Shown here piece after piece: positions 1-7,099 of a stretch of 38,875 nucleotides of DNA (within the stretch, counting starts at the first letter, position 1; each line of letters opens with the position of its first letter). The DNA is from Candidatus Hydrogenedentota bacterium (GTDB lineage Bacteria; Hydrogenedentota; Hydrogenedentia; Hydrogenedentales; CAITNO01): contig JAAYBJ010000233.1 in the NCBI GenBank assembly GCA_012730105.1, positions 1-38,875 on the forward strand, read 5' to 3'. The notes beneath the pieces are model-generated. The model saw only the letters and a list, made by a program, of their open reading frames with translations, was not told the DNA's origin and searched no databases. The position numbers and the translations under genes were made by a program.

Positions 1-270
1 AAAAACCGGAATGACGGTGCTTAAGGTTGTTTATAATGAAACGAAAAATACGTTGATACGGGTGTATTTCATGTGTTTCTTTCTGACTGAGATACTGCGT
101 TTCGGTTGCGCCGAAGGCGCCCCTTCTTCCGGGCGAAGTCCCGGACGAAGCGTAGTAACTTATCGGCCCATAAGGTCCACAAAAAAAGAAATGAAACATA
201 GCAAAAACCAAACATCTCGTCATTGCGAGCAGCGCCCGCGTTGGCATGTATTAACCGGGGATTATTCGTT
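1..270. other. Leading intergenic region with two small hairpins
   Basis: No convincing gene is present. Two adjacent inverted repeats are visible. One has a 5-bp stem at 108-112/116-120 with a GAA loop. The other has an 11-bp stem with one mismatch at 123-133/140-150 and a 6-nt loop. Neither is followed by a T-run, so they are not canonical intrinsic terminators. A short ORF across 11-274 and its antisense look like chance reading frames. The promoter of the downstream glycosidase presumably lies here, but I could not find a well spaced -35/-10 pair. Confidence 0.5.
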
Positions 271-3200
271 ATGAGCACACTTCTATTGATTACCATGGGT
301 GTCGTTTCGGTTACCGGAGCAACGGGCGAACCGCAGTTCTGTGACCCAGACCGACTGGCGCCGCCGCCGCCGGGCTCCCCGGGATTTCCGGGAACGGTCG
401 TCGCGGGAGACTTGAAGGAGGCCTTCAAGAATCCGCCGGCAGGTTATGGCGAAGTGCCGTTCTGGTGGTGGACGGGTGATCCCCTGGACCGGGAACGGCT
501 GTTGTGGCAGATAGAACAACTGCACGCCATGGGCATTCCCGGCGTGCAGATCAATTACGCCCATGACGTGGCCATGGCGACCTATCCTGCGGAACCGCCC
601 ATCTTCTCTCGGGAGTGGTGGGATATCTGGACCTGGCTGGCCGGGGAATGCCGGAAACGCGGCATGGGCATCGGCATGAGCGGCTATACCATCGACTGGC
701 CCGGCCACGACAACCTGTTTTACGAGATAGGCATCACAGACGGGTCCCTGCGAGGCGCGGATCTTAAGCATCAGGAAAAACGCGTGAAAGGGGGAGAAGA
801 CATAGAGTGGACCCTGCCTGAAAATACGGTCGCGTTGCGGGCGTATCGCCTCATCGGCGATGCTGTTCAACCCGATGCCGATCTGGACCTCCTGCTCCGT
901 GTGAAAGAAGGCCGCCTGGAATGGACTCCCCCGGAAGGAGAATGGCTGCTTGTGGCGGTACATGTGCGTTCTCCCGAGCGTTCGGTGGACCCCATGAATC
1001 CCGCATCGGGCCGGAAAGTCATTGAACGTTTCTTTCAGCCCTTCGCGGAACACAGCCCGGGCGACATTGCCGGGGCGCTCAATTACTTTTTTCAGGACGA
1101 ACTGACCTTTGGTGTTGACGGGTGGCTGTGGAATGACCGGTTCTTGGAAGCGTTCAAGGAGCGCAAGGGCTATGATGCGCTTCCGCTGCTGCCGGGCCTG
1201 TTCGTGGACATCGGCCTGCAAACGCCCAAACTCCGGCTCGATTATTCGGATGTGATGGTGGCCCTGTCAGAGGAGAACTACTTCAGGCCCATATTCGACT
1301 GGCATTGGGAGCGGGGCCTGATCTACGCCTGTGACCCGGGCAGCCGCGGCCTCAACCCGCTGGAATTCGGCGACTATTTTCGCTGTACCCGCTGGTACAC
1401 CGCCCCGGGCCACGATACGCCCGGGGGCAAGGCGGACCTGCGCAAGGACAAGGTGTCCAGTTCGATCGCCCATCTGTACAAGCGGCCCCGCGTCTGGCTG
1501 GAAGGCTACCACAGCCTCGGCTGGGGCGCTAAACCGGCCACCATTTTCGACTCCTCCTGCCGGAATTTTCTCTACGGCGCAAGCCTGCTCAATCTGCACG
1601 GGCTCTATTACACGACCCACGGCAGTTTTTGGGAATGGGCGCCGCCCTGCTTCCATTTCCGGATGCCCTACTGGGAGCATATGGCCGTTTTCTTTAAGTA
1701 TTTCGAGCGGATCAGTTACCTGCTCACACAGGGCACGCATGTCTGTGATGTGGCCATTATGTATCCGGTGGCCGCGCTTGAAGCGGGCATGGACGGCAAG
1801 GAATCGCTGGAAAACGCGTTTCGCATCGGCACCGAAATGTACTTGGAACGGGGCATCGATTTTGATTTCATGGACTTTGAATCGTTGGAGCGTGCCGAGG
1901 TGCAGGACCGCCAATTGCAGGTGTCCGGAGAGGCGTACCGGGTGCTGATCCTGCCGGCCATGCGTGCCGTGCGCCATTCTACCCTGATGAAGGCGCTGGA
2001 ATTTTATAAGGGCGGTGGCGTGGTTATTTGTGTCGGCGCCCTGCCGGAAGCAAGTGACCGTGTGGGCCGGGAGGGCCCGGAATTGAACGCCGCGGTCAGT
2101 ACGCTCTTCGGACTGACCGCCGCGGAAGCGCAGGCTGGAGGGACCGCCGTTACGCAAGGGAACGAAGCTGGCGGCGCGGGCCGTTTTTTTTCTGACGCCG
2201 GACAGTCGCAACCGGTTGCCGATTTCATCACCGAAACAGTGCAACGCGACTTTGTCCCGGAGGGCGCTGTACAAGTGCTTCATCGGCGCATCGGGGACAC
2301 CGATGTCTATATGACCATGGGTGCGCGGCAAAATGAGGCCTGTTTCTTCCGCGCCTCCGGCAAGGTGGAATTGTGGGATCCCTGGAACGGATCTTCGACG
2401 CCCGTATACACCTTCACTTCGGTGGAGGGCGGCACCGTCGTGCGCATGCCCAAGGAAACCGGTCAGCCCCAGTTTCTTGTATTTCAACCCAGCGACGGCG
2501 GCATGTCTGTGGAACAGACCGATCTGGACGAGGTGCTTGACGTCAGGATGGAAAATGAGGGCGTTGTTGTTTCGGGGATCGCGAAAGCAGCGGGGGAGAA
2601 GACGGCCGCCGTTCGTGTCGGCGAAACGGCCGTTGCCGTGCGTGGTGTTGCGGCTGATCCGGCCGCGCCCATTGCCCTCGACGGACCTTGGGAATTTGAA
2701 CTCAAGCCGACCATGGACAACCGCTGGGGAGATTTCAGGCTCCCGGCCGAACAGGCCATGATCGGCGCCGAGGCGCGGCGTTTCCGCTACCGCGAGGAAA
2801 GCGAATCCGGGTGCGCCTGGCAGACGCCGGAACTGGATGAATCGGGCTGGAACGAAGCGGGGACCTCTTTTGGTCTTCGATTCTGGAAACTCGGTCCCCT
2901 GCCCGAAGACACGGATTCCGGTCAGGTTGACACGTTGCTGGGCGCCTTGGAATCGGTGGATCCCGAAGCGCCGGTAACGGTGGGGGGCCGGGAGTATTCC
3001 TGGAATCCCTACGCGTTCTCGATGCGCTGGGGTAATGAGCAGGACCCTGGGCCCCAGGGCTGGCATGGGCTGAAAGAAAACGTCTCGGATGATTTCATCT
3101 GCCTTGGTAAGGCGGAATACAAGACCGTAAAATATGTGTATGAAAAGGAGGACGGCGGGTCGCGGTATTACTTGTGGACTTCGGCATGGTCATCACGCAA

Positions 3201-4113
3201 GGCTCAGGCAACGCTGTTGCTGGGAGAATTGAAACCGTCGGCCGTATGGCTTAATGGAACGCGTGTAGAAGATCTGTCCGCGCCCGTCCAACTGGAAGAG
3301 GGCGGTAATCCGCTGTTGTTGCGGTATGACGGTGTGGGCAGGACCCACGCGGTGCTTCGATATGCCGATATGCCCGCGAATGGGACGGAGCATCCCCTTG
3401 CCATGTCCTGGTACGCTGATGAGAGCATTGTGCCCTTCGATGCCCAGCCGGAGAAATTGCGAACCGCAGGTTGGTACCGGTTCCTTTCGCCGCCGGGACT
3501 CCGCGCGATGACGCTGTGGGCCCACGGCGCCGTGCAGGCCTGGGCGGACGGCAAGCCTATGAGTGTTCAGGCGGGGGAGAGCCGCGCCGACGGCGCGACC
3601 CGGTATACCGCCCAGGTTCCTGAACCAGCGTTACCGGCGGTCAAGGTGGCTCTACGCGTGGAACAGGACCGTGGCTATTATGGCGGGGCGGTGATTCCCG
3701 AAGCGATCGAACTGGACTGCGGTCCCGGGCAAATGATGGCCGGGGACTGGTCCAAAAAAGGCGTTCTCGCCCAGTATTCCGGCGGGGCTTGGTATCGCCA
3801 AACGGTCACGCTGCCGGAGCGTAACGATGCGGCCCGGGTAGTGCTCGACTTGGGCGCTGTTTGCGCCACGGCGGAGGTGCGGGTGAACGGGCAAACCGCC
3901 GGGGTGCTGGTTACACCTCCTTGGAGCATGGATATTACCCGGCACGTGAAGCCGGGTGAAAACCGGCTGGAAATACTGGTGTATAACACCCTCGCCAATC
4001 ATTACACCACCATCCCCACCCGGTATGGCGGCGAGCCTGAATCCGGGCTGATAGGGCCGGTAACCATCAGCATTGTGGAACCGGTGTTGTTGTCGGAATC
4101 GGCAGGCACATAG
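271..4113 (+). CDS. Secreted GH106-like glycoside hydrolase (alpha-L-rhamnosidase family)
   Basis: A 1280-residue exported protein. The first ~22 residues (MSTLLLITMGVVSVTGATG) look like a signal peptide. The region from about residue 60 (EVPFWWWTGDPLDRERLLWQ, then GIPGVQINYAHD) has the look of the GH106 family, which removes alpha-L-rhamnose from plant or algal polysaccharides. The C-terminus (about 1160-1265) contains a jelly-roll, galactose-binding-like segment (AEVRVNGQTAGVLVTPPWSMDIT, then YNTLANHYTTIPTRYGG), as found at the end of GH106 and GH2-like proteins. The frame is open from 223, but the ATG at 271 directly starts the hydrophobic signal and has GGGG about 12 nt upstream, so 271 is preferred. 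The family call is by pattern only; I cannot point to the catalytic acids, and a related uncharacterised glycosidase family is possible. Confidence 0.8.
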   Translation: MSTLLLITMGVVSVTGATGEPQFCDPDRLAPPPPGSPGFPGTVVAGDLKEAFKNPPAGYGEVPFWWWTGDPLDRERLLWQIEQLHAMGIPGVQINYAHDVAMATYPAEPPIFSREWWDIWTWLAGECRKRGMGIGMSGYTIDWPGHDNLFYEIGITDGSLRGADLKHQEKRVKGGEDIEWTLPENTVALRAYRLIGDAVQPDADLDLLLRVKEGRLEWTPPEGEWLLVAVHVRSPERSVDPMNPASGRKVIERFFQPFAEHSPGDIAGALNYFFQDELTFGVDGWLWNDRFLEAFKERKGYDALPLLPGLFVDIGLQTPKLRLDYSDVMVALSEENYFRPIFDWHWERGLIYACDPGSRGLNPLEFGDYFRCTRWYTAPGHDTPGGKADLRKDKVSSSIAHLYKRPRVWLEGYHSLGWGAKPATIFDSSCRNFLYGASLLNLHGLYYTTHGSFWEWAPPCFHFRMPYWEHMAVFFKYFERISYLLTQGTHVCDVAIMYPVAALEAGMDGKESLENAFRIGTEMYLERGIDFDFMDFESLERAEVQDRQLQVSGEAYRVLILPAMRAVRHSTLMKALEFYKGGGVVICVGALPEASDRVGREGPELNAAVSTLFGLTAAEAQAGGTAVTQGNEAGGAGRFFSDAGQSQPVADFITETVQRDFVPEGAVQVLHRRIGDTDVYMTMGARQNEACFFRASGKVELWDPWNGSSTPVYTFTSVEGGTVVRMPKETGQPQFLVFQPSDGGMSVEQTDLDEVLDVRMENEGVVVSGIAKAAGEKTAAVRVGETAVAVRGVAADPAAPIALDGPWEFELKPTMDNRWGDFRLPAEQAMIGAEARRFRYREESESGCAWQTPELDESGWNEAGTSFGLRFWKLGPLPEDTDSGQVDTLLGALESVDPEAPVTVGGREYSWNPYAFSMRWGNEQDPGPQGWHGLKENVSDDFICLGKAEYKTVKYVYEKEDGGSRYYLWTSAWSSRKAQATLLLGELKPSAVWLNGTRVEDLSAPVQLEEGGNPLLLRYDGVGRTHAVLRYADMPANGTEHPLAMSWYADESIVPFDAQPEKLRTAGWYRFLSPPGLRAMTLWAHGAVQAWADGKPMSVQAGESRADGATRYTAQVPEPALPAVKVALRVEQDRGYYGGAVIPEAIELDCGPGQMMAGDWSKKGVLAQYSGGAWYRQTVTLPERNDAARVVLDLGAVCATAEVRVNGQTAGVLVTPPWSMDITRHVKPGENRLEILVYNTLANHYTTIPTRYGGEPESGLIGPVTISIVEPVLLSESAGT

Positions 4114-4118
4114 GAAAT

Positions 4119-4192
4119 ATGGGATGTATAGGACGAATGGGACCTATGGGACCGATGGCTTTTATCGGTCCTATCGGTCCTATAAGTCCTAT
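4119..4192. repeat. 9-nt-periodic inverted repeat (long imperfect hairpin)
   Basis: Four direct 9-mers (ATGGGATGT, ATAGGACGA, ATGGGACCT, ATGGGACCG; 4119-4154) are followed by a 7-nt loop (GGCTTTT, 4157-4163) and three inverted 9-mers (ATCGGTCCT, ATCGGTCCT, ATAAGTCCT). Arms 4128-4156 and 4164-4192 form a 29-bp imperfect stem with two G-U pairs and three mismatches. It lies between the convergent ends of the glycosidase (4113) and the Fe-S gene (4249). It may stop transcription from both sides, although no T-run follows it, so a different repeat-element origin is equally possible. Confidence 0.85.
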
Positions 4193-4248
4193 CAGCAGAT
4201 GGATATTCAACCGGTGAGATCGGGCTGCAGGCCTGTCCGTATGTTCTT

Positions 4249-4974
4249 CTACCCGATGAACAGTCCTTCCAGCCGCAGCTGGTAACCGTCCGGCACACGG
4301 TTAAGATAATTCAGAAGACCGCTGTGACGCCACTGCAGCATGCACATACGAGGTTGGAAAAAATACCGCATGCCGATGCGAAGTTCCACGCCCGTCTCGC
4401 GCACCAGCCCCTCATAGGCTTCGGCGATGTAATAGCCGATATCCTTGAAGCCTCTTCGGCGCGGGTCCAGCGGCCCGGTAACACACCAGGTGATCACGCC
4501 GGTGCGAGTGTCCACCGCGGTCGCCACGCCGCAATGGGTGATGGGGCAGCCGCAGGACATGCCCAGGGGCCGCCCAATCAGGATGTCGCCCACGGCAATG
4601 TCCAGTTCCCGGGTGAGCATCGGGTTGTGGGGAAGGATAATTTCGCGTGGGCCGGGATCCTCGGGGAAATGTTCAAGATAGAAATCGAATTCGCGCCCCA
4701 GGCTGTCCGTCCAGGCGCCGGCGGACGGGTTGTCGGGCGCCGCGCAACGGTTGGCGGAATGGGGGGGGCATTTCCCGCAGTGCGGGGACACCGGGGCGCT
4801 TTCGTGTGCCGCCGGCGGCGCGGTATCTTCGGACAGGTGAATACAGCGCTTGAGTAGTTCCGGATCTTTTTCCATCCGGGCCGCCAGTGCATCGCACGTG
4901 CGGAAGCCGCACGCGCCGCAGTCCAGCCCCGGGAGTTCGATTCGGTTCTCGTTCTGGTTCTTCGTGGTAGCCAT
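4249..4974 (-). CDS. 4Fe-4S protein of the Rrf2/ABC/GTPase cassette
   Basis: A 241-residue soluble protein. Residues 19-44 carry C-x2-C-x4-C-x16-C (DCGACGFRTC...C), the pattern of the small 4Fe-4S domain (PF04060) seen in the corrinoid Fe-S protein and RnfB. A second Cys set follows at about residues 70-85 (HCGKC...C) and a third near 150 (MSCGCPITHCG), inside a C-terminal domain of unknown function (about 120-240). I chose ATG 4974 because GAGGAG lies 7-8 nt upstream; the frame is open to 5064 but that part overlaps the upstream GTPase. The gene starts 2 nt after the GTPase stop codon (TAA), so the two are translationally coupled. The role is probably electron transfer or metallocentre handling with the GTPase and ATPase; this is inference from motifs and operon. 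Confidence 0.75.
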   Translation of the reverse strand: MATTKNQNENRIELPGLDCGACGFRTCDALAARMEKDPELLKRCIHLSEDTAPPAAHESAPVSPHCGKCPPHSANRCAAPDNPSAGAWTDSLGREFDFYLEHFPEDPGPREIILPHNPMLTRELDIAVGDILIGRPLGMSCGCPITHCGVATAVDTRTGVITWCVTGPLDPRRRGFKDIGYYIAEAYEGLVRETGVELRIGMRYFFQPRMCMLQWRHSGLLNYLNRVPDGYQLRLEGLFIG

Positions 4975-4976
4975 GG

Positions 4977-5678
4977 TTATTCTCCTCGGTAGAAGTTCTG
5001 GTTGTCCAGGGCGCGCACAACACCGAAATGGGACTGCCAGCCGATTTCTTTTTTGCCCACGCATATTGTGCAGGTGCCGACTGGGGGATTGCCGCGTAGC
5101 AGCAGGCGCTCCGGTGCGTCGGGCGCCTCGACGACAAGGTCAACGAGCGGGTCTATGCCGATACCGTACAGGGCGTTCACTTCCCTGACGCGCACATTCG
5201 GCGCGGCTTCCAGGATGCGTGCACGGAACACCTCGCGCTCCGCTTGGGATACCAGATCTATCTTGGTTACCACCGCAATGTCGGCCAATGAAAGCATCGG
5301 TCCAACTTTCCTGGGCAGGTTCATGCCGCTGGTGGCCTCCATGACCATGATCCCAAGGCCGCCATCAACATAGGGCGCGCAACGCAGGCATAGGCCGGCG
5401 GTCTCGACAATCAGGATGTCAGCGCCGGAATTCCCCGCCCATTTCATGGCATCGCCCAGCACAAGCACGCTGCAGTGATCAGGGCATAACTCGCCGGAAT
5501 AAACCTTGCGTGTCGGCATCGAAAATTCACGCGCGAAAACTTCGTCTTCATCCGCATATTGGACATCTATTTTTAGAAAGGCCAACTTGTTGCCGGCGGC
5601 GACAAGTTTTCGCGTCATTTGCCGCAGTACGGAGGTTTTGCCCGTGGTGGCGGATCCCGCGCAAATTACAAGTTTCAT
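4977..5678 (-). CDS. HypB/CobW-like P-loop GTPase with three Cys pairs
   Basis: A 233-residue SIMIBI-type NTPase. The Walker A motif is at residues 8-16 (GSATTGKTS), a switch-like ETAG lies in the middle, and VVTKID (about 134-139) supplies the guanine-specificity NKxD-type motif. Family relatives deliver nickel, cobalt or other metal cofactors to enzymes. Three cysteine pairs are visible: CPDHC, CLRC and a late CTIC, which would suit transient metal or Fe-S binding. The start ATG (5678) overlaps the TGA of the ABC ATPase by 4 nt (ATGA), and its own stop is 2 nt before the Fe-S protein. It may act as a metallochaperone or activation GTPase for an enzyme encoded elsewhere; the client is unknown. 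It is not a complete HypB: the N-terminal His-rich stretch is absent. Confidence 0.8.
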   Translation of the reverse strand: MKLVICAGSATTGKTSVLRQMTRKLVAAGNKLAFLKIDVQYADEDEVFAREFSMPTRKVYSGELCPDHCSVLVLGDAMKWAGNSGADILIVETAGLCLRCAPYVDGGLGIMVMEATSGMNLPRKVGPMLSLADIAVVTKIDLVSQAEREVFRARILEAAPNVRVREVNALYGIGIDPLVDLVVEAPDAPERLLLRGNPPVGTCTICVGKKEIGWQSHFGVVRALDNQNFYRGE

Positions 5679-6493
5679 TGATATGCCGCCTCCCCTTCGG
5701 TTGTGAAAGACACCAGGTCCTTGAAATCAGCTTTTCCTAAACGGCCGCCAAGACGAATCGTTTCGCGCAACCGGGAAAGTGCGTCATCCAGACTGCTGAC
5801 CGTTGCGGCAAATTTGTGTTCGGCCGCGTCGGTATGAATGACCTTGGTAATGCCGCCTCCCTGCATTACAATGCGGAAGTCGGACAAGAGGGCGATGCGT
5901 GGATCGTGTGTTACAAAAATAAATATCTTCCGGTGCCGCCGCAGCAATTCCAGCGCGCGGGTCCTGTGAATGCCCGCGTTTTCCACTTCATCCAGGAGCA
6001 CAATGGGTGTGTCACATACGATGGTGGCGTCCGCAATGAGCAGCGCACGGGTCTGGCCGCCGGAAAGTTCTGTCATGCGGCTCTCGGGAATGATGGGCTC
6101 GCCCGTCAATTGGTTGGCGAAGGCCAGGGTGCGCGCTACAAGAGAATCCACTTGAGAACCATCCATGCTCCGGATATGGGCATGGGTGCTTAAGAAAACG
6201 CACACTGGCAAGTCTGAAAGAAAATTCGTGTGTTGCGTGATTAGCGCAATCGGATTTCGCGCGGGATCTTCCCTGTATACAGCGGGAGGTCGCTCGCCAT
6301 TGATTAGTATGCGCCGCCCCGTGGGGGTGTCGCCGTCCGCGAAAAGTTCTATGTCGTTGATGAGCGTTGTCTTTCCAGAACCCGTCGGGCCGACAATGCT
6401 GACGACATCGCCCATCTGCAGGTCGATCCTGCGCACTTCCTCCTCGGCGTTTGCCTTTCCCCGCCCCCCGAGAATCGTAATGGTCTTGATCAT
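5675..6493 (-). CDS. Soluble ABC-type ATPase
   Basis: A 272-residue ABC ATPase without membrane segments. Walker A is at 35-43 (GPTGSGKTT), Q-loop Gln at about 87, signature LSGGQ at 143-147, Walker B at 163-169 (PIVLLDE) and the H-loop in FVTHD near 196. No permease gene is adjacent, which argues against a transporter and for a soluble ATP-driven remodelling or activation role, as in ABC-fold accessory proteins. The Walker B is followed by VENAGI rather than the usual PTSALD. The ATG has AAAGGAC about 7 nt upstream. The end overlaps the GTPase start by 4 nt, so ATPase and GTPase are made together. The substrate or partner is not evident. Confidence 0.85.
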   Translation of the reverse strand: MIKTITILGGRGKANAEEEVRRIDLQMGDVVSIVGPTGSGKTTLINDIELFADGDTPTGRRILINGERPPAVYREDPARNPIALITQHTNFLSDLPVCVFLSTHAHIRSMDGSQVDSLVARTLAFANQLTGEPIIPESRMTELSGGQTRALLIADATIVCDTPIVLLDEVENAGIHRTRALELLRRHRKIFIFVTHDPRIALLSDFRIVMQGGGITKVIHTDAAEHKFAATVSSLDDALSRLRETIRLGGRLGKADFKDLVSFTTEGEAAYQ

Positions 6494-6515
6494 AGTTGTC
6501 CTTTCTGATTAGATA

Positions 6516-6528
6516 GATTTACCAAATC
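6516..6528. promoter_or_regulatory. Possible Rrf2 operator (palindrome GATTT-ACC-AAATC)
   Basis: A perfect 5-bp inverted repeat with a 3-nt spacer lies in the 67-nt AT-rich gap between the rrf2-like gene and the ABC ATPase. Rrf2 proteins bind short palindromes close to their own operon, so this is a plausible but unproven site. The length is short enough to arise by chance. Confidence 0.3.
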
Positions 6529-6560
6529 ATTTAAGTCTGTTATGCTCACAAAAAAAATAC

Positions 6561-6962
6561 TTACATTACATCGGCCAAAGTGGTGTCTTCCAGTTTGTAC
6601 GCCACATAATCCCGGATTTCACGAAATACATCCAACAGTTTCTCTTCCCGCTCGATAGGGGTGGATTCATAGAAATAGGTGCTGACGGATTCGGTGGGGG
6701 CGAGGGCGCCGTCCAGGAGGCGCACAATTTCGGCCAGTGAAATTTCGTCCGGCTTTTTGGCGAGCAGGTAACCGCCGCGCTGGCCTTTCGCGCTGTGAAC
6801 GTAACGGGCCCGTTTCAAGGCCAGGAGAATTTGCTGAAGAAATTTTGGCGGTATTCCCTGTTCCTGGGCGATTACCTCGCCGCTGACCGGTTCATCGCCC
6901 TCATGCCTGGCCAGGAACAGGAGGGCGAGTAGGGCATATTCACTTCTTGTAGTTAATTTCAT
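6561..6962 (-). CDS. Rrf2-family transcriptional regulator lacking Fe-S cysteines
   Basis: A 133-residue winged-helix regulator. The N-terminus MKLTTRSEYALLALLFLA, the IPPKFLQQIL recognition segment and the KGQRGGYLL wing (residues 1-75) are typical of Rrf2. IscR and NsrR members use three cysteines in the 90-105 region to hold an Fe-S cluster; this protein has no cysteine at all, with FYESTPIEREEKLLDVF occupying that stretch. It therefore probably senses something else or works through protein contact. It lies first in the operon, 67 nt ahead of the ABC ATPase, on the same strand, and is the obvious candidate regulator of the cassette. The Shine-Dalgarno is weak. Confidence 0.85.
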   Translation of the reverse strand: MKLTTRSEYALLALLFLARHEGDEPVSGEVIAQEQGIPPKFLQQILLALKRARYVHSAKGQRGGYLLAKKPDEISLAEIVRLLDGALAPTESVSTYFYESTPIEREEKLLDVFREIRDYVAYKLEDTTLADVM

Positions 6963-7099
6963 CGGGCGTCATTCCAGACTTATACTATCGACAAAGTAGC
7001 ATAGACGCGCAGGAAAATGCAACTTTACGCACCACACAAATGTCACTCACGGTGTCAAAGACAGCGTGCTTATCTTCAAAATCTGTTTATGTTCATTAC

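Noticed and set aside
108-150. Two hairpins near the window start as terminators
   Set aside because: No T-run follows on either strand and no upstream gene is visible to assign them to.
283-1221. Long minus-strand ORF inside the GH106-like gene (also 1267-3066)
   Set aside because: Antisense shadow of a GC-rich coding gene; no signal, domain or ribosome-binding site, and the plus-strand protein shows family motifs throughout.
5675-6493. ABC transporter operon
   Set aside because: No transmembrane partner or binding protein is encoded nearby; neighbours are a GTPase, an Fe-S protein and a regulator.
6561-6962. IscR-type Fe-S sensing by the Rrf2 protein
   Set aside because: The three cluster cysteines are absent; the protein contains no cysteine.
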